Source of the DNA: Sipunculus nudus | Taxonomy: Eukaryota > Annelida > Sipuncula > Golfingiida > Sipunculidae | Assembly (NCBI GenBank): GCA_026874595.1 | Contig: CM049316.1 | Span: 8,792,839 to 8,856,838, forward strand | Reading direction: 5' to 3' | DNA length: 64,000 nt | In this document: positions 1 through 12,000 of the stretch, one piece after another | Position numbering within the stretch: position 1 is the stretch's first letter | Layout of the letters: every line of letters begins with the position of its first letter | Made by a program: the position numbers and the translations under genes | The notes under the pieces: model-generated | Seen by the model: only the letters and a program-made list of their open reading frames with translations | Database searches by the model: none | What the model was told of the DNA's origin: nothing

Positions 1-1595
1 TTTTTTAAAGAGTGAAGAATTTTGAGAATTAGCTGTAAATAATTTTGAAATGTGTATAAATATGTAGGTAAGAGTATGTGCATGTGTGTGTATGTATATG
101 TGTGTATATATTTGGGTGTATATATGGGTATATATATATATATAAATGTAAACGCGTGATCCTTCATGGATGTATATATACGTATGTATGTATAATTAAA
201 TTTTTATTCGGATCTGGTAAATATTATGTTGATCTGACCAAACCAGTTAAATCTACAAATAACATTGTTGTTTTTATTAAATTAAATGTTTGTTTCCAAT
301 GATATTGAAAATATATCGACAGAACGAGATATAATTATAATTGTTGTAAAAAAAATAAAAGTCTCTTCACCAATACTCGGTTGGTATCCTCTCGGCAGAA
401 ATACGTCTACATGGTCCATATGCACTTGTCTTTGAAAAAGTACAAACAGGTAGCAATATAAGCAATTTTATAAAATTCTCTTGTTAACTCCTTTTTGTTG
501 ATATATATATATGTATGTACTTTGTCAGAAAAACTTGAAACATTGTATTTTAAATCTTGCAATAGTGAAGATGTTCATGTTATAAACACAAGATTTGTAA
601 TTTTTTTTCTTGTTCCGAGGGATGTCGATGATGAAAAAGAACGTTATAAATAAATATTTAGTAATACTGAGACATCCAAAAAGGAAAAGGAAGAGAAAAG
701 AATAAAAAAAAAAAAAAAAAAAAAGTATTGTGGCTCCGCGCAGCACACGGCCCGACGCACTGTGTTTATGCTAACACCTTCGATCGCGCCCGGTTCCCTG
801 TTTTTTACACTCGTTTACAGGAGTAAGCAAACGGTTTCAAGGCAATATTCTGGCAGGTACAGATTTATTTAAAGGGAAGAAGCTATTATTCGTGTTAACT
901 CAACATGCTTTATAGGTGATTGGGCCCCTTTAATGTGATGTCATGATGGTGACCGATCCTTGAACATCCCAAACGAGCAAGTGGGAGCATAATACTTTTC
1001 TGCAATATCAGGGAATCCGCTTTTACTGGACCATTAGTTATTCTACTAAAATACAAGGACTTAACCTTTCACAATGACCAGGTCGTTCCTTAGAATCGCT
1101 CAGACATATACACTCTGATATAATCGATATCACGTGCTTTTACACTCCTATTGTAGCTGTTGTTGCAATAAATAGTACACGTGATTTTGATGAGAGAGAG
1201 AAAGAGAGAGAGAAAGAGAGTTCTCCTAGCATGGTTTCCCGCCTGCTTTGCGCCACGCTCCGTGCGCAAGCCAGGCTTGGAATTTGTGAGCGTAGCGCAA
1301 TGCAGGCTGGGAACCATGCTAGAGTTTTCCGACCAAGAGTGCTTCAGAAAGCATATTTATAAATGTGTGTGAAAATGTAACTAACAGAAACTGCGCCTGA
1401 GGGCAACTGTATTCACCAAAATTCTAAACACTGTAACATTTCCTTAACTCTTTTCGAATTTATTCATAGATAAGATACATTAAAACATGTAAATAGCGGT
1501 CGTTAACGGGGGAAACGCAATCTTGTGTGTTAATAAAGAATGATATAAAGATAGCTTATTTTTAGGTCCAGTTGTCTTCTATTCGTGCAAAAACA

Positions 1596-1628
<33 letters not shown>

Positions 1629-2586
1629 ACAACCACTCAGGCTTGAAGTATTTCCTACAGGTGGCGTAAGAAGCAGGCCTGCCCAACTGTCTCGATCCAA
1701 AGCGGCCCCGTTCTACATATTATATAATGTGAGTGAACATCTGCACCAGTACCTATGCTGCAAACATTCTAGCCAAACCAAAGCTTCACTATGAAGGGGC
1801 AGCAAATGAGTCATAAAGATATAAAAAAAACCTTATTAGATTAACCTTTTTAACAAGTGGGGAACAATTAAGTCACTGTATATATAATTATAACGAATCA
1901 GTCTCTTTAGATGGGTTAAAGGTTTGTGAAGGATCGGTTAATGTGTTCTGTGACATATACAGAGGGCCGAATCTGTTACAGAATTATTCAAGAAGATATC
2001 TGGTCACGCCTTGAATAAACTTCTGTTCTGCTCTGGCCCACTAAGAAGAAATATCTGATTTCCCATTCAAACTGCAAATACAGAACATTTTGAAACTGTT
2101 CCACAATAAAGTTACTCTAAAGAATATTAAATTTCTAGATTAAGAACCATGCCATGTTGTGGGATCAGTTGTCTGCTGCAAGTTTAATTAAGCTGATTGC
2201 TACTGCTTTGACTTACTCGATACGTTAGTCTGCAACAAATATATTTTACCAAATAATTACACTGAAGTCGGAGGGTATTTAATCGATTTGTTGGTTGTCT
2301 TCTTTGTACCCGACTAAGGACACGTTGCTTATGCTGAAAACAAATGGTTATTTATTCACATACTATCAAATACAGCCTAGCTGTGTTAATGTTTGCCTTG
2401 CACAGAAGGAATGTTGATGGATCATTATCTACCTTTCGTCCTTGTCGCTGGGGTAATGCACTCACATTCATGAAGGACGACAGGCTAAAGATAAATGAAG
2501 TGACATGTAATTTAACATGTTTTTATTGATAATATTACATTTTGTAGTTGCAATGGGTGTATAGGTTTGCGCGTTTGGTGAGGGGG
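1..2586. other. Gene-free stretch with simple repeats
   Basis: No protein domain, RNA gene or splice-supported exon is recognised here. The stretch is AT-rich. It holds short TG/TA microsatellite (about 78-200), poly(A) runs near 705-724 and 1600-1626, a GA-rich tract at 1192-1220, and an imperfect hairpin element at 1225-1324 listed separately. The open frames in it are short and low-complexity. Confidence 0.6.
1225..1324. repeat. Imperfect inverted repeat, MITE-like hairpin
   Basis: The left arm, starting CCTAGCATGGTTTCCCGCCT, pairs imperfectly with the right arm, which ends GGGAACCATGCTAG, over about 35-40 bp with a short loop. The segment is much more GC-rich than its surroundings and abuts a GA microsatellite. 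This fits a small foldback or MITE, but no target-site duplication could be confirmed and no family is assigned. Confidence 0.5.
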
Positions 2587-3371
2587 TCAAGAGCTCACGA
2601 GAAACGAAGACAGGCAGAAGGGGAAAATGAAGGTAGGAAACAAAACTGACGATCGGTAAGGATGAAAGGACGTGCGGGAAGGTAGAAAGAACAGACGAAA
2701 CGAATGAAAGGATGGATAAAAAGACTGAAGAAATGACGGGGGAAAAGAACAAAGGATCAGCGGAAAGGAAGAAATGACAGGTAAAATGGAGAAAAGACGG
2801 GTGAGAAGAAAGTAAGAATGCCCTGGCAGGAAGGAAAGACAAGAGAGAAGAATTGAAAAGAAGGGAGCAGAAGAAAAAGGAGTGGCTAAAAAGATAGAGA
2901 GAACGGGCAGGCAAAAAGAAAAGACGGGCTGAAAAAATATGGACGGCTTCCTCAGACGACTTCCGTCATGAGTGGCTGAAAATGAGGAAGAAAAATAGGA
3001 CTAACGGGAAAAACACACGGGAAAAAAGAATGGACCAGAGGTAAAAAAAGACGGGAAGAGATGCATTAAAACCGGTAGGAAGAAAGGACGTTTGAGAAAA
3101 AATAAAAGACAGGAGAAAAGGGACAAAGGATCAGCGAGAAGGAAGACTTGACGGGTAGAAATGGAGAACAAATGGACTAGAGGAAAGAAAAGACGGGTGG
3201 GGAGGAAAAATGGACGGGTGGGAAGGAAGAAAAGACAGGCGGGAGGGAAGAGAGGACGTTCGAGAAGAAAGAAAAGACGGGCGAGAAGACGGGTAGAAAT
3301 GGAGAACAAACGGGCGAGAAGAAAGAAAGGATGGCTTCCCCAGATGACTTCCGTCATGAGTGGCTGACAAT
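2587..3371. repeat. Purine-rich minisatellite with ~380-bp duplication
   Basis: The plus strand is almost entirely purine, built from degenerate units such as GGAAGGAAGAAAAGACGGGC. Two large copies are visible. Each ends with nearly the same text, GACTTCCGTCATGAGTGGCT, at about 2956-2976 and 3344-3364, and both contain ACAAAGGATCAGCG (about 2751 and 3123). Long serine/leucine- or arginine/lysine-rich open frames here are by-products of the purine bias, not genes. Confidence 0.75.
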
Positions 3372-4370
3372 TATTAAAGTAAATACAACAGAAAATCGAC
3401 GTTTAATGACCGATGTTGCAAGTGAACCTCACATATAGGAGCTCAAGAAATTAGGAAATCATCTACACGAGATTAAACAGAACTTGTTCATCTGAAAAGA
3501 ATAGGCTTTGGTTATACAGCGGTTATGCTGTTAGCTTAGCGCTGTTAGGTTGTTAGTATTGTCCTAATTTTATTTTCCCCTAAAATGTATAAATCCGGTA
3601 TAGATATCACCGAGTCATTAGGTTTTGTTTTGTACCAACTCATACTAACGACCGGACATATTAATAATGGGACAGTGCCGAGTCACAAGGCAATTCAAGG
3701 TACCTATCACTGCATTACTTTTAGGTCAAGCAAACTTTATTCCAAATACGCAGCAACTAAAAACGCTCTATCAGTTGTCAAATCTAAAGATAAACCGAAA
3801 ATACTGGGTTCACTGGGGTGCACACTTAAGCTGCTGAAAGGCGACAGGTGGCGCTGAATACCCGCTTGGCTCGACTGTTCAAGTCGGTATGCATAAAAAC
3901 TGCAGAAATATTGAACAATTTTGCAGAGTACTGATTTAATAAAGCAGATCAACTGTGTCAGTGAGGTATTATCTGTGCGCCGGCTTAATACTGGTCTCAT
4001 AATATAACTTGAGATGTTGGTGGTGACCCATATTCGACTGCGGCATGTGCCATTATAATTGCTGCCAAAATGCGCAATTGGGATTGACATGAAAGGGGTA
4101 TTGTGGCACAAGATACCAATACTTTCAGTTAAGAATATGAAGGTTCTAGATGTCCCTATTAATTAACGGAAGGTTGGACGTTTGACGGCACAGAGAGCCG
4201 GATGAATCAGCCGTATCATATCATAATACGGATTTATGTTCTACAATTGTCATTTTCATTCACAATTCACTCGGCCGACCGGGACAAATAAACTCTTCAA
4301 ATACAATTTTTGGCCATTTTCTCGACCACCCTAACTTCAGAGGGATATTCTCATAAACCTATATTATAAA
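3372..4370. other. Unrecognised gene-free DNA
   Basis: No domain or RNA gene is recognised. Open frames of 90-124 codons exist on both strands (3585-3857 plus, 3737-4111 minus), but they overlap each other, lack any recognisable motif and have no splice-supported neighbours. Confidence 0.5.
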
Positions 4371-5411
4371 ACAAGGGACCCATGGGTCACGGCGCTCCGC
4401 TTAAGTTTTAAAATTTTTGCAAATGCAAAATATTCTATTGTCGGTAATGTTTTTCATGTATATAAGCATATGAGAAGCTATGAGGAAAGTGGCCCTCCTA
4501 CTTGGTTATATTAAAGTTTCAAATATATGATTGCAAACAAATACTCTGACAAGACCGTCATGAAGAAAAAGAGTAAAAGTTTTGAGATACGGTGATGCAT
4601 TTGAAAAATTTACAGATGGACAGGCAAGTGGACAGAATGGACTAATACCTTTATTTCACTTTCAAGGGATTAATGCATTTAAGTTTATATATAAGCCTAT
4701 TTTTTTTTTTAGCATATCCACTTTTTCCATTAATAGTTTTTATCTTATTCATTTTTTTATTTACAAGTTTTATAAATTTGTAATAAAAAAAACTGAAAAT
4801 ATAAGTTAAAATATTAATATTATAAGTTGCAATCATTATATATCCATAGTGTAGCTCATACTGGGTCATATTATGCATATACATATATCTATTTTTAAAT
4901 CACAAATGTTTAAACTGAATTTAAAAGAAAATATTGCCACAACATGGCATCTACAAGATTATTCCTTGAATCACTCTTAAAAAGTTTTGCACATTGGAGT
5001 TTTCAGTACCAGCTTAATTTTATTCACTGAAATAAATTAAAAGATTCAGTAAATTTGATAAAATAAAAACATCTTTTCAGTATACTGTATACACTCTGTT
5101 GGTTGAATGAGGGACAAACAATATCATTATGCTAATTACAATCTCAGCTATAATTTATTACTGGAATTAATAGTCGATTTCACACCTGGTGAAGTTTTTA
5201 CTCTTCTGAATTAAGGAATTACTTTTCTGATGAACATGCACACTTTCATAGCAATACACCACTTTGTGGACACAATTTAATGTGCACTTTAATCATTGTA
5301 ACCCTGGTGGTACAATACAAAATTTAAAATGTAGCATAGCCAAGAATAAAATAAAATACAGATAATTATGACATTCATCTAGTTAATGCACCATCTGGGG
5401 GGGGGGGGGGG
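4371..5411 (+). mobile_element. ACAAGGG-family repeat, 3'-truncated copy
   Basis: It begins ACAAGGGACCCATGGGTCAC and is closely similar over about 1 kb to 12181-13180. Shared phrases include TTTTGCAAATGCAAAATAT, ACATGGCATCTACAA and GGTTGAATGAGGGACAAACA. The copy stops at a poly(G) run followed by TA and GA microsatellite, where the other copy continues, so it is truncated or was broken there. It has no coding capacity. GACCCATGGGTC near its start is a perfect 12-bp palindrome. Confidence 0.75.
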
Positions 5412-5416
5412 ATGCG

Positions 5417-5501
<85 letters not shown>

Positions 5502-5508
5502 AAGAGAA
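5397..5508. repeat. Poly(G), (TA)n, (GA)n compound microsatellite
   Basis: About 14 G, then about 19 TA units, then about 20 GA units ending in AAAGAAAG. The tract joins directly to the truncated end of the repeat copy on its left. Confidence 0.95.
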
Positions 5509-6059
5509 TATTTGTTAACAGCCAAATTAAAGCCAGGTATTGATCAACTGATTTCGGTATACTATGTATTACACTTCAGTGTTAAGGCGGTACTCTATAC
5601 TTGTTGTAGATACTCCTTTTGTTTCTTAGTTAACCATTTTCTTAACAAAAAAAATTAAGGATGCGCCAAATTTTGTCAAAATATAAACACCAAACTCTAT
5701 GATACATTTTTATCGCATCTTTTCAGCTGGATTATCCATATTTTACTTTTTCACTCTTATTTTATATATCATCAAATTACACAGTTTCCTTTATTTCAGA
5801 GTATATACATAAATCCCATTAAATCCCATTGCTTGGATACGTCTTTCGTATCACCCGTTGTTGGTCAAGGAATTCATATTTTATGTCATAATTTTTATTT
5901 GACTTGTTTTTACCTTATAATTAACATCGTTCAGACAGGTAAATATAATTTTAATATGTCGTATACAGCCTGCAAAATAGGTACAATTGGTACATCAATT
6001 TTCCTTGTGGACTTATGTTCTATAAGTATTAACTTGAAATTAAGTGGGTATGTTCCTCG

Positions 6060-6280
6060 CATAAGTTATAGGTTCTTTCAGCTGGCGACCCGGGTTCGAT
6101 TTCTAGCATGGCAATGAGAGTGGGTTTTTGTTGCTCGTCCAATGTCAGCAGTTTTTCCTCTTTCCTTCACTTGCAAAGACGACCTGATGCCATAATCTAA
6201 GTAATGGGGAGATTTAAATACATCAGTTATTATAACTACCGGTATTTATACAAATCGTGTAAAATAATTAAAGTTTTAAG
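6060..6280 (+). mobile_element. tRNA-derived SINE, degraded copy
   Basis: It contains a B-box-like GACCCGGGTTCGATTTC followed by CATGGCAATGAGAGTGGGTT, and matches the better-preserved copy at 59601-59835 from the B box to the tail (TTTATACAAATCGTGTAAAATA versus a similar tail there). The A-box half is poorly preserved. Pol III-type SINE origin follows from the tRNA-like head; the family name is not assigned. Confidence 0.65.
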
Positions 6281-6354
6281 AAGATGAAAGAAGTGAGGAT
6301 GGAAAGCGTGAAAGCGCGAATTAAAAAATAAATTAATACTCATTTATATACTTA

Positions 6355-6355
6355 A

Positions 6356-6426
<71 letters not shown>
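6355..6426. repeat. (TA)n microsatellite
   Basis: About 35 uninterrupted TA units. It forces an Ile-Tyr repeat open frame that is not a gene. Confidence 0.97.
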
Positions 6427-6429
<3 letters not shown>

Positions 6430-6659
6430 GAATGATTCCTCAGAGATTTGTAACGTACAATATAGATTTATTATAATTAAGATAATCTTTTTAAATAAAT
6501 TGTCTATTAATGTTTGAATGAAGCTCAGAAAAAAAAAAACATTTACAGTATAATATAATATACTAGTTTTTAATATACAAAATACCATAACACAGTTTCA
6601 TGTCAATTCTGGCTAAATAAGCTAATTTTAATAATTTAAAGCTATACCGATCCTGAGTT

Positions 6660-6850
6660 GCTCCTGTGCAGTCCTAAAACCGCCGCAAACAGAGCGGACT
6701 GGACCGGACCACTCAGGACCGGTCCTAAAATATCAAAACATCAGGACTGGGTCTGGAGCGGTTCCGGACTGGCAGTCCGGTCCGCCAACTGCCGCAAACT
6801 GAGCGGACCGGACCGGATTCAAGTCCGGTCCGATCTCGTCTCGTCCTCCT
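6660..6850. repeat. GC-rich CCGGTCC/GGACCGG cluster
   Basis: A GC-rich island of roughly 190 bp in AT-rich DNA with many copies of GGACCGGACC and its complement GGTCCGGTCC, plus two near-identical stretches reading CCGCAAACWGAGCGGACYGG (about 6683 and 6791). The repeated self-complementary blocks could fold extensively. It looks like an end or internal block of a mobile element, but I cannot assign a family. Confidence 0.5.
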
Positions 6851-6859
6851 TGTGTGCGG

Positions 6860-7560
6860 CCTACTTCATAGTCAGCTGAGGTAAAAATTCCAAATTTACA
6901 CATGTTTTGAAACCTGTATTCTAAAAGGCATTCCTTCAAGATTTTATTTGTATAAAGCAGATAAAGGCCACATTTACAAAACAACTATTGGTTTATTAAT
7001 AATATTTAGAATTAAAAGTTGAGGAAAAAAGATGACACCTGGCGGATCTGATAGAGGATATTCTGATTCACTGGGCCAAAAATATGCATATATCATTAGG
7101 CCAAAAAGTTATTTTGATATGGAGTTGAACCAAGGGAGGTACGAACACCTTAAGTCAATCACACCAATACAAGCAAATTTTACTTCGCATAATTTATTTT
7201 ACAAACGCAAGCAAAGGAATGATATTTGACAGTCTTTGTATCATTATTTCACAGAATAACATTGTATAAAAAAATTTTCGAATTATGTACCATCCCTTTG
7301 GTTACATGATACTTATAACCATGGCAAAGCTGCTGGCATATGCTATTGTACAGTAAACTGCACAACATAAGTATATCAGAATAATAGTACAATATATAAA
7401 ATAATTCAATATTATGTACTATAAGTTTGCATTGATTAGGCATATAAAGCTAATTTAAATCTACAAGTATACAATTTGAATCTTCAATGAAACATCATTG
7501 GAACCTTCCATTAACAGTTCTGCAGTTGTATGTTTTTTATAACCCTGTATCACTTTGTGC
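6860..7560. other. Unrecognised gene-free DNA
   Basis: Low-complexity AT-rich sequence with no recognisable domain, splice-supported exon or RNA gene. Confidence 0.45.
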
Positions 7561-7563
<3 letters not shown>

Positions 7564-7611
<48 letters not shown>

Positions 7612-7626
7612 GTGCATACATATATA

Positions 7627-7676
<50 letters not shown>

Positions 7677-7708
7677 CATACATATATATGAATATATATA
7701 TATTTATA
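7564..7708. repeat. (AT)n with interspersed GTGCATACATATATATGAAT units
   Basis: Two longer units separated by TA runs, so a short higher-order duplication inside a TA microsatellite. The open frame across it is an artefact. Confidence 0.95.
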
Positions 7709-7709
7709 T

Positions 7710-8946
7710 AATAATGTTTAATACCATAAATTTGTCTGCAACTTGAACACCATTTTGTTTACCCCTAACCGAAAGTTTTGTTTTCAAAATTCCCTCAGAA
7801 AAAAATGATATAATTAAAACCAATACATTCTATTTGATATTCTGCTCAAACATCGTAACATTATCAGAAGATACTCAACAAAACCAACATCTCCTGATTT
7901 TATAAAATTGTAACATTTACATTCAGAATCTTTACATCAATGATTTGTTAAATAAAATGCATTTCATATCTCACATTTACTCTCAAATATGTAAATGGCA
8001 AAAAGGAGAGAGAAAAATGATATGTCAAATCTAAACCACATTTAATTCACAAGAGGTAGTCTTGCTGTTGGTTTTGAGTTTTACTGCCCTGAATTTTTTG
8101 GTCATGGCTTTGCTTCTCCATAAATAAAAAAACATGATTACCTCCTAACATATATCAAAGAATGTCACAAACGGTGCACACTGGTTAGTCCATTTTTGTT
8201 GCACACTTATTTTACTTCTTTACTTTGTCACCAGAGGGCAGTAACTAACTCCATCTCACTGAGGAGGACATTCTAACTTCAAACGTAAGGTTCATTCATA
8301 TTAAACTCTGGTGTTTTTCATATTGCTGCCATGTTTCAATAAAGATGTCATTTATCGTTTTTCCCTATATAATAATCCTGTATTCCTGGAACCAACATGA
8401 ACACATTTTCATCCATAGTTTGATACCATTTATGTTACTCATCTAAAAATAATCTTTCAGAAAAGGAGAGATCAAAATTGAACACAAATTTTTCAAAGTA
8501 CTAGTGATGTCTATGTGCAATTTGTTCTATTCTTCGGTACTGGCAAAATTTGCAGTAGTAAGGCAGCACCACTGTCAAAATGTAAATTAGCCAATATCCC
8601 TTCAGGATGTGCATGCCAGCAAAATGTTTGTTTTACAATGTGTTTCATTACTCGTCATACAATAACCCATCCTAGATAATCTACTGTTAAATAAATGGCC
8701 CTTAATCTCTGAGATCATTGGCTCATCCTTTTGTATACTCATTTCTCATGTATATGATCTCTGTGATATTTAAATTCACTCCCTAATTCATGATGAATTT
8801 AAGTCACCTGTGTCAGGAAAATGATGTACAGTATTTTTGTACAACTGTTTGCATATTTTGAGTTGCAGGAGGGCACATTCGTGCTCACTGTCTGGTGGAA
8901 AATTATAATGCATATGCAAATGAGTTGAGGATCTCATGATGAATAT
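7710..8946 (-). other. Probable 3' UTR/flank of the ML-domain gene
   Basis: This sequence lies downstream of the stop codon of the ML-domain gene on the minus strand. It is non-repetitive and AT-rich and has no other recognised feature. I could not identify a convincing polyadenylation signal, so where the UTR ends is unknown. Confidence 0.35.
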
Positions 8947-9027
8947 TTATATTTTAAAATCTGAGTATGCACAGCCGATGATATCATCGTCTTGGTTCGT
9001 CAGCCATGCTTTGGTCTGATAACGACC
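8947..9027 (-). CDS. ML-domain gene, coding exon 4 and stop
   Basis: 81 nt; acceptor tttgctttcag, reading GRYQTKAWLTNQDDDIIGCA then YSDFKI and TAA. It completes the fold: G-x-Y after the PSYLPK block, and the final cysteine before a beta strand, as in other ML proteins. Confidence 0.9.
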   Translation of the reverse strand, partial: GRYQTKAWLTNQDDDIIGCAYSDFKI

Positions 9028-12000
9028 CTGAAAGCAAATGTAAAATGTAAAATATCATATTTAGATGGTAAGAGTTCAGAACAAAAAAAAGTGTATACCA
9101 TGGGTCATGACGCTCAGCTGCCAAGCATGACCTGTGACATCATGGACTGAGATTCACAACTTCCAGTCAAATTTTGAAGAACCAATTTGCCAATTTGTTG
9201 AAAATTTTCTATGACAACAGAAATATATATCACCTATGTCTGGTTAAAACACAGTGAATTTATGGTCTGAGGAAAATGCATGATTGTTAAGCTATCAGGA
9301 ACTATTCCAACAGCTTGCTTGAAACCTGTCAGTCTCAAAAGGAACACCACAAAGGGCAAATATAAGATCAAAATATATAGCAAAAATCAAGGAAATACAT
9401 GCAAGAATTATTGAGAAACATGTATGAATTTTTATTCAATACAAGCCAACTGTACTGCACTTTTATAAATGATGGTAATATTTATTCAGAAATATTTGAC
9501 CCAATCCTTTACAAGATTACATATATATACATCCAACTGCATTCACTTTAACTGTTCTTGAGATAATATGATCAAAAGGAATAAAAAGATGGTTGCCTGG
9601 TGGCCATATTGGACTTCTGACAAGTCTGAAATCAGACAACAAACATTCTCTAAATCGGACCAAACATTAAAGAAAAATTACTGAAACTGCACTGAAGAAA
9701 GAATTTCTAAGGTGGCTAACTGGCAGACATAATGGATTTCTGACAAGTATGACATTTGATATCCCACATTCTCCAATAAGAGACCAAACTTGGGGCAAAT
9801 TATCCAGTAATGAATGCCCAAAATATTTCAAAAGGCATGTCCAGGCCCTCATATCAGATTTATAGATATGCAATTGTAAAAAGTGTAAGTTCAATATTTT
9901 TTTATTATCACTCTGCTTTTCAATGGGGTCAGCAGGGAAGGTAAACTGCCAAACCTGGAAGAAAAGAAATGCAGAAAGCATGACTAAGAGTCTTGAAATA
10001 AAACAAAAAGCCATCCTAAATCAAGGTACACATCCACATATTATGAGAACAAACACTTGCTTTTATATGTGGTGATATATATTAAAATATTCAGATATCT
10101 AGGAAACAAAGTTTTTTGCTAGGATTCCATAAAATAAACTGCAAAATGTTCCCATTATCTTATAAATCAGTAGCTAAACCTTAATACTATACTCTCATAG
10201 TCTTAATGCCTGGCTGAAGCATTCTGACAACAGTGTTTTTGTTATGAAGTAAAGAGGTACTTATCACTGAGCCATATCACTTAATAGGCTGATACAAAAG
10301 GGAGTCATGTCACCAGTGTCACCCACAATTACAGCCACACAGGGAGATGTACCAGCTGGAGTGGGATGGATATATATACAAGAAAAATAGAGATGGTCTA
10401 TAAAATAAGTAATTGTGAACATCCCTGACCTATGACCTTGGCCTTTTGCCCATATATCAACTGGATTCTTTCTAAATGATGGGTAACTACTAACCACTTA
10501 AATCTGGTGTAATTACTTGGCAACCAATGGGTGAATAACTTTGACCTGCAACCTTTAACCTGCTGACCAGCTGACCCCAAAATCAATAAGTTATTTATTC
10601 AAGCAAAAAGACCCATAAATATGAAGTTTGAGTCAAACTGAGTGATGCATAGATGTGGCATATGTGAAAGACTGAAGGTTTGGGTTGAACAGTTACACTT
10701 GAAATATGCTCACAAGCATTTAGAACAATTAAATATTGTGACCTTGACCTTTGACTTTTTGACCTCAACATCAATAGGCTTCTTCCCTTATTGGTAGGTA
10801 AGCCATATATGACAGATGGAAGGTACAGATTGAAAAGTTTGCCTGAAAATGACTCCACGCAAGAATTTGGTGCTGTGAAATTGACCTTTGACCTCAAAAT
10901 CAACAGGTCTTTTCCCCTGTTGGCAGAGAAGCGATATCAGTGCTGGAAGGTTTGGAATGAAAATTCTAGCTTGAAATGTGTCCACAACCTTTTCAAAGAA
11001 GTGGATCCTGTGACCCTGACCTTTGACCTTGTGACCTCAAAATCTGTAGGATTCTTCTCCAACTTAGTAGGTGAGCTATATGTGAAAGATCAAAGAATTG
11101 GGATTAAAGGGTTGGCTTAAAATGCATCCACAGGCTTTTCAAAGAAGAGGCTCCTGTGACCTTGACCTTTGACCTTTTGACCTCAAAAAAATTATGGTTC
11201 TTCCCCTGTTGGTAGGTGAGCTGTATGTGAAAGATGGAAGGTTTGGGATGAAAATTTTGTCTCAAAGAGTTATTTCTGGTGGGTGCAAACACACCCCATA
11301 ACTTCGAGAATATAGGTCGCAGTGACCTTATTTCAGGTTTGCAAGGAGATCTTTTTATAACCTCTAAGACTGCATAGGGTTCATGGCCCTAGCCCCTACG
11401 GTTACGATTTGTGCCCTGCTAACGGACGGCCGGACGGCCGGACGGACAGACGGAAGGACGACGGACAAAGACCCATCGCTATAGCCCAGCATGACTGAAA
11501 GTCAGCTGAGCTAAAAAGCTGAGATGCATTGCTTAAAACCCCTTCGAAAAGAGATATCAACAGAAATGACATGTAGAATAAACAAGGGACCCATGGGTCA
11601 CGGCGCTCAGCTGTTATATATGATAAAAAATATGATTTGGGAAAGAGGCATATGCTGGTTTTGTGTGGTAATAAATATAAGCTTTATTATGAGTTGTTGG
11701 TGTTTAGCTTATGTATGATTTTGATAGTATTTTTGGAGACAGGGAAGAGGATTCATTTCATTTATTTTATTAACAAATGGAGTGCTATTGTCACACAGAT
11801 TTTGACCTGGCCATATAACTTATAAGCAGCACATAAAATAAAAGAGTTCAACTATTTATTAAAATTTAATAACAAATGTTGTGCCAATATAATATTTATT
11901 AAAAATAATAAGAGAATCATATGATTTTTTTAATAAAATATAACTGAACTAATTATTAAAATAATATTATAGAATATATGCATTCATGAATACATTTTGA

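Noticed and set aside
2468-3370. Ser/Leu/Phe-rich and Arg/Lys-rich open frames of 60-148 codons
   Set aside because: They follow from the purine-rich minisatellite. There is no motif, and overlapping frames on both strands are equally open.
7487-7711. Ile/Tyr-rich frame
   Set aside because: Artefact of the TA microsatellite.
10264-11292. Several 60-109-codon frames on both strands
   Set aside because: They coincide with the ~145-bp tandem units of a mobile element and repeat with them.
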